Part shown: positions 60,624-64,000 of the stretch, one piece after another
Layout of the letters: every line of letters starts with the position of its first letter
Numbering within the stretch: the stretch's first letter is position 1
Source: Sipunculus nudus
Taxonomy: Eukaryota > Annelida > Sipuncula > Golfingiida > Sipunculidae
Length of the DNA stretch: 64,000 nucleotides
NCBI GenBank assembly: GCA_026874595.1
Contig: CM049313.1
Location: 71,478,659 to 71,542,658, forward strand
Direction of reading: 5' to 3'
Translations under genes and position numbers: made by a program
Notes under the pieces: generated by a model
Told to the model about the DNA's origin: nothing
The model's database searches: none
The model's input: only the letters and a program-made list of their open reading frames with translations

Positions 60624-62267
60624 TATAGAGTAAAAATCAAAAAGGCAATTAGAGTGTGTGGTGTTTTATGTAGTCACCGCCAGCTAATGTTGACACAAAT
60701 GAAACTGTAGATTATTTTATGTTGCAAATATCGACATAAACTGCCATGTAACCAGATATTCTGCGCATCTTGCGCTGTCGGTGTTTTGACGTTTATCTTA
60801 TTTACCTTAGTGTAAAATTATGAAGCTTTGCCGAAGGTTCCGTGCACACCCGCCAGTTAAGTATATTTACGTGTAGTTTTGGTAAACTACACCGTTCCAA
60901 TGTTCATTGTGCATATAAGGGTACATTATTATTTTAAATTTATAGAGCTATTCATAAATAAAAAAATAAACGATGGTAAAGCAATGGCAAAGGGCGATTA
61001 TGTTTTATATCCGATTTTTCTCATCGACAATAAATGAAAATCCTTTTATCATTTAAGATAACGACCTGATTTTCAGTTAATTTATTTATGGATCATTTAT
61101 AATTTTATAACTCCTATCACATTTAACCGTTACATATAGTTGTCAACGTTTGCAATACGATTGGTAACATTTTCCTACACTGCTTAAACAAAATCATTTC
61201 AATTGCTTTTTATACCAGTTTGCGCGAGACAAAACATGTTGGTCTGTGCCCAGTTATATTTCCGAATGTTGCTCTGTATATTAAATTCACGCCTGTGATA
61301 TCATTTAGAATTTTAGGATTTTGGTATGGTTAAAAAAGCGTTATTCCGCTTTTAACGTTTCCTGTATGCGTCCGCCTACCAACAAAATCTCCCCGCAGAT
61401 AGATTCTCACCTGAAAGCTGACCTCGCGTACTTTTGTGTCTCATGCTTGCAACCCAGTGTCTCGAAACCTCTCTTCTGGGTTGTATACACTAAAGCCTAA
61501 ATATGGAGAGACCATATTTGCAGGTACCCATAGGGAGGGTTTAGACTTGTTACTCGTTTAAACACGTGACACATTTTGGATCCTGGACCGTTTTGATTTC
61601 CCAAACATTGTTAACTGTTTTGTATGTGAACGGCCATTATACTCACGAAAGCAGAGTTGGGTCCAAATGTACTCGTACGCCAACTCATAAGTACTCCTCA
61701 GAGAACTTAATACTCTTACTCATATAGTTATTCCTAGTACTTGAGAACTTTGGAAGGTATTCATAAAACGAGTATTTTATGTGTACTTTGAAAATATTGT
61801 TACAACAGTTCTTCATTAAATGATTGCTAAACATAAATAATCTGTATACAGTGATTAGCTGCTTTCATCACGTTATTCATTTGTAACCTGTCAGTCAGTG
61901 AATATGGATGTGGCTTCTCAGGAGAACAACCGTTGACCTGTCTGATATCACTCCGCCTTTCGCCAGCAAGAACGGAAAGCCTCTCCTGCCTATTTGATGA
62001 TCATTGTCTACTTGAAAGAAACAAACGGCCCACTTACATGTCGGAAGATGGCCGAGGGCCATGATCCTGTCCGTGTCAATCTGGCGAGAAAGTATTAATC
62101 ACTAACAGTTCCTTCAGTTCCAGGATGCGTGGTTTTCAGTAGGCCTGTCTCCAGGACATTCTCAGCCCTGTTAGGGCAAGGAATAAGTTACCGCGCTATT
62201 GAGACTCCAATGTTCCTTAAGAGTATCATGTTTTGTTATATAATTGTACATACTTTCATAAATGTTT
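60624..62267. other. Unique sequence with a possible hAT fragment
   Basis: No gene was recognised. CAGAGTTGGGTCCAAATGTAC at 61652-61672 followed by GTACTC-rich sequence to about 61780 resembles one end of a hAT element (CAGAGTTGGG with GTACTCG repeats). A related GTACTC-rich patch occurs at 52185-52300. No partner end was found. 61870-62220 is base-balanced unique sequence. Confidence 0.4.
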
Positions 62268-62862
62268 AGTTCGTGACGAACATACATTTGGTAATGGAAA
62301 TTTTAAAAAATCAGATTCTGCAACACTAGGCACCGTGAAATGTCTAGGGGAATGAATAAAGAAGTCAGTTTTTTTTGTTAACAAATGACTATAATCTATT
62401 CTTAAAACAAGCCTAACATTACAATACACCAAATCAATACAATTACACAGTACATCAACAGTATAACAGCAAATCAATATAATCACACAGCATAATAAAC
62501 AAGCGCAATAAAACATATATAAACCGGATAAACAGTTCACACAAATCTTCTCAGAGAATAACAGTCCAATATAATCACAAAATCATTCTACTGTATTCCA
62601 AAGTGAAATCCTGGCAGTGATCCGAAAGGCAAACTGAAGACCATATAAAATCCGTCACAATTTTAGAAGAAAAGCTGTAACTGTCGCAATTATAGGAAAA
62701 GGGCTACAACTGACTTACACGCTTCTGTGTCCGCTGGAACATTTCTCTCTTCTCTCCTCTCGGCTGTAAAACACAGCCCCTATTTATAGCTTCTCATCTC
62801 AAGACGAGAACTTTTCATTTCCTGAACAATCTAAAGAATAATACATAATACACAGTACACAG
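62268..62862 (-). mobile_element. Truncated LTR copy 3, inverted
   Basis: Homologous to the inverse of copies 1 and 2. Reading the minus strand: ACTGTGTATTATG-like U3, TATAAATAGGGGC TATA box (about 62783), CAGCGGACACAGAAGCG, ATTGGACTGTTATTCTCTG, the TGTATTGTAATGTTAGGC block, GACTTCTTTATTCATTCCCC, and CGTCACGAAC at its 3' limit. Both outer ends are missing. The 94-codon frame here is not a gene. Confidence 0.7.
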
Positions 62863-63028
62863 TAATAAATTATAAGTATTGGTTAACAAAACAACACTGA
62901 CTTCTTTATGCATTCCCCTAGACATTTCACGCTGCCTAGTGTTACAGAATCTGTTTTTTTTTTTATCTCCATAACCAAATTTATGCTCGTCACGAATACA
63001 GGATCTGTTGATATTAGGTTCCGTAACA
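62863..63028 (+). mobile_element. LTR 3'-end fragment, forward
   Basis: A 166-bp fragment equal to the last part of the same LTR: AATAAATTATAAG, GACTTCTTTATGCATTCCCC, GCCTAGTGTTACAGAATCTG, ending CCGTAACA. It abuts the inverted copy 3, making a head-to-head arrangement of two fragments of the family. Confidence 0.7.
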
Positions 63029-64000
63029 ATACGCATAATTTTTTCGTTCAATAAAAATATTTTCCGATTTTATTTTTTATTTTTATTTATTTATTTATTT
63101 ATTTGGCTGATAAACATTTTCATTCTTCTAGAAATTGGGGAGATGGGCGTGGTTATAAAAAAAGTCCAGTTGCCATCATACTCTCCCCTGATATATTCCC
63201 TCCTTGGTCGATGTTCTTTGAGTAACCCTCAGAATTATTCTACATGGCCGCAATCAGACCAAATGTAGCAAGCCGGGTTATGGAGGTCAAGGTGGAGATA
63301 ATGGTAACTAAATGAAAATACAGTACTTGTTAAAAATATTAAGTGAACTGATCGCAAAAATCCTTGGGTGTGATTCTAGTATCGAACAGATACATCATCT
63401 TTATTGACATTATAAAAACGATAACAATCCATCTTCATCTGAATATACCAAATGAAAAACGTTCCTGATAAAGTTAATTTACCGTAGGCAGGTTAATGGA
63501 ATGGGCATGCATGAGGAAAAATTTTATGAAATGTTTGTTAAAAACTTATTTCACGATTCATTATAAATCGCCTTAGGTTACCCAATCTGCAAATGAAACC
63601 ATTTATATATGCTGTCATTCAAAATTAATGTTGTTGTTTTTTTTTTTTCTTGTTTCTTCATGGGCCTTATTTTATCATCACTTTAAGTTATTTGGTACAG
63701 ATAAGCTGCAATTTTCAAGCATCTCTTGTTTCCTGTTCATAAGACCTCAGCAACTTAAATTGAAGAGAAGACTATTGATGGAACTGCATCAATCATTAAA
63801 AAAATCCTACTGATATTTAATTCACATGAAAATCACGATCATGCCGGCTTATGTGGGCCAACTGAAAATGTGACATATAAACCGTCCTTACTGCGAGACA
63901 ATTACCTATATAGGCATGTGTATGCAAATTTTAACGAATATGGATGAAAAATGTCTGTACCCGATGTAACGATTTTATATAGACAAATAAAAAAGTAATA
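63029..64000. other. AT-rich sequence to the window end
   Basis: A (TTTA)n microsatellite at about 63081-63104. No gene was recognised. Short frames at 63008-63268 and 63628-63813 carry no motif. Confidence 0.6.

Overview
The window looks like a gene-poor, AT-rich stretch of a metazoan nuclear genome, most likely a mollusc and probably a bivalve. There are no operons, ribosome binding sites or long intact ORFs. There are many (AT)n and poly-C tracts, many small families of interspersed and tandem repeats, solo-LTR-like segments, MITEs with TA or TTAA target duplications, and a tRNA-headed SINE whose layout recalls molluscan V-type SINEs. The species cannot be fixed from sequence alone.

Layout. 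1-900 holds repeats of a block around GGCGGCCATTTTG. 900-4060 is AT-rich microsatellite DNA. 4.07-4.45 kb is a small CpG-rich island. 7.1-8.2 kb has coding-like open frames on the minus strand, including one convincing internal exon at 8002-8175. 12.4-14.4 kb is a head-to-tail tandem duplication of a decayed minus-strand coding sequence, each copy carrying a minisatellite of about 20 bp. 17.78-18.05 kb is a GC-rich coding-like island. 19.8-22.96 kb is a patchwork of molluscan-type repeats with a hAT-like insertion and a 270-bp tandem array. 27.34-27.84 and 43.08-43.58 kb are two oppositely oriented copies of one TTAA-flanked MITE. 34.0-35.5 kb is a CpG-rich element built of inverted repeats. 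41.4-48.8 kb is the most structured part. Two halves of one interspersed repeat unit flank about 6.5 kb whose ends carry TACAC/GTGTA termini and subterminal ACATGTTT repeats. I read this as a candidate large DNA transposon carrying a possible minus-strand terminal exon at 45255-45565. 49.83-50.65, 58.65-59.49 and 62.27-63.03 kb are members of one LTR family. 52.55-52.90 kb is a SINE and 60.44-60.62 kb a pogo/mariner-like MITE.

No complete protein-coding gene can be called. The coding features are single exon-like frames supported by splice signals, reading-frame length and codon composition, and their products are unidentified. The remaining unique sequence contains several base-balanced islands (for example 51.3-51.9, 53.5-53.8, 55.1-55.4 and 59.6-60.2 kb) rich in homeodomain- or TCF-like motifs. 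They could be regulatory elements in an intergenic or intronic region, but only comparative data could show that.
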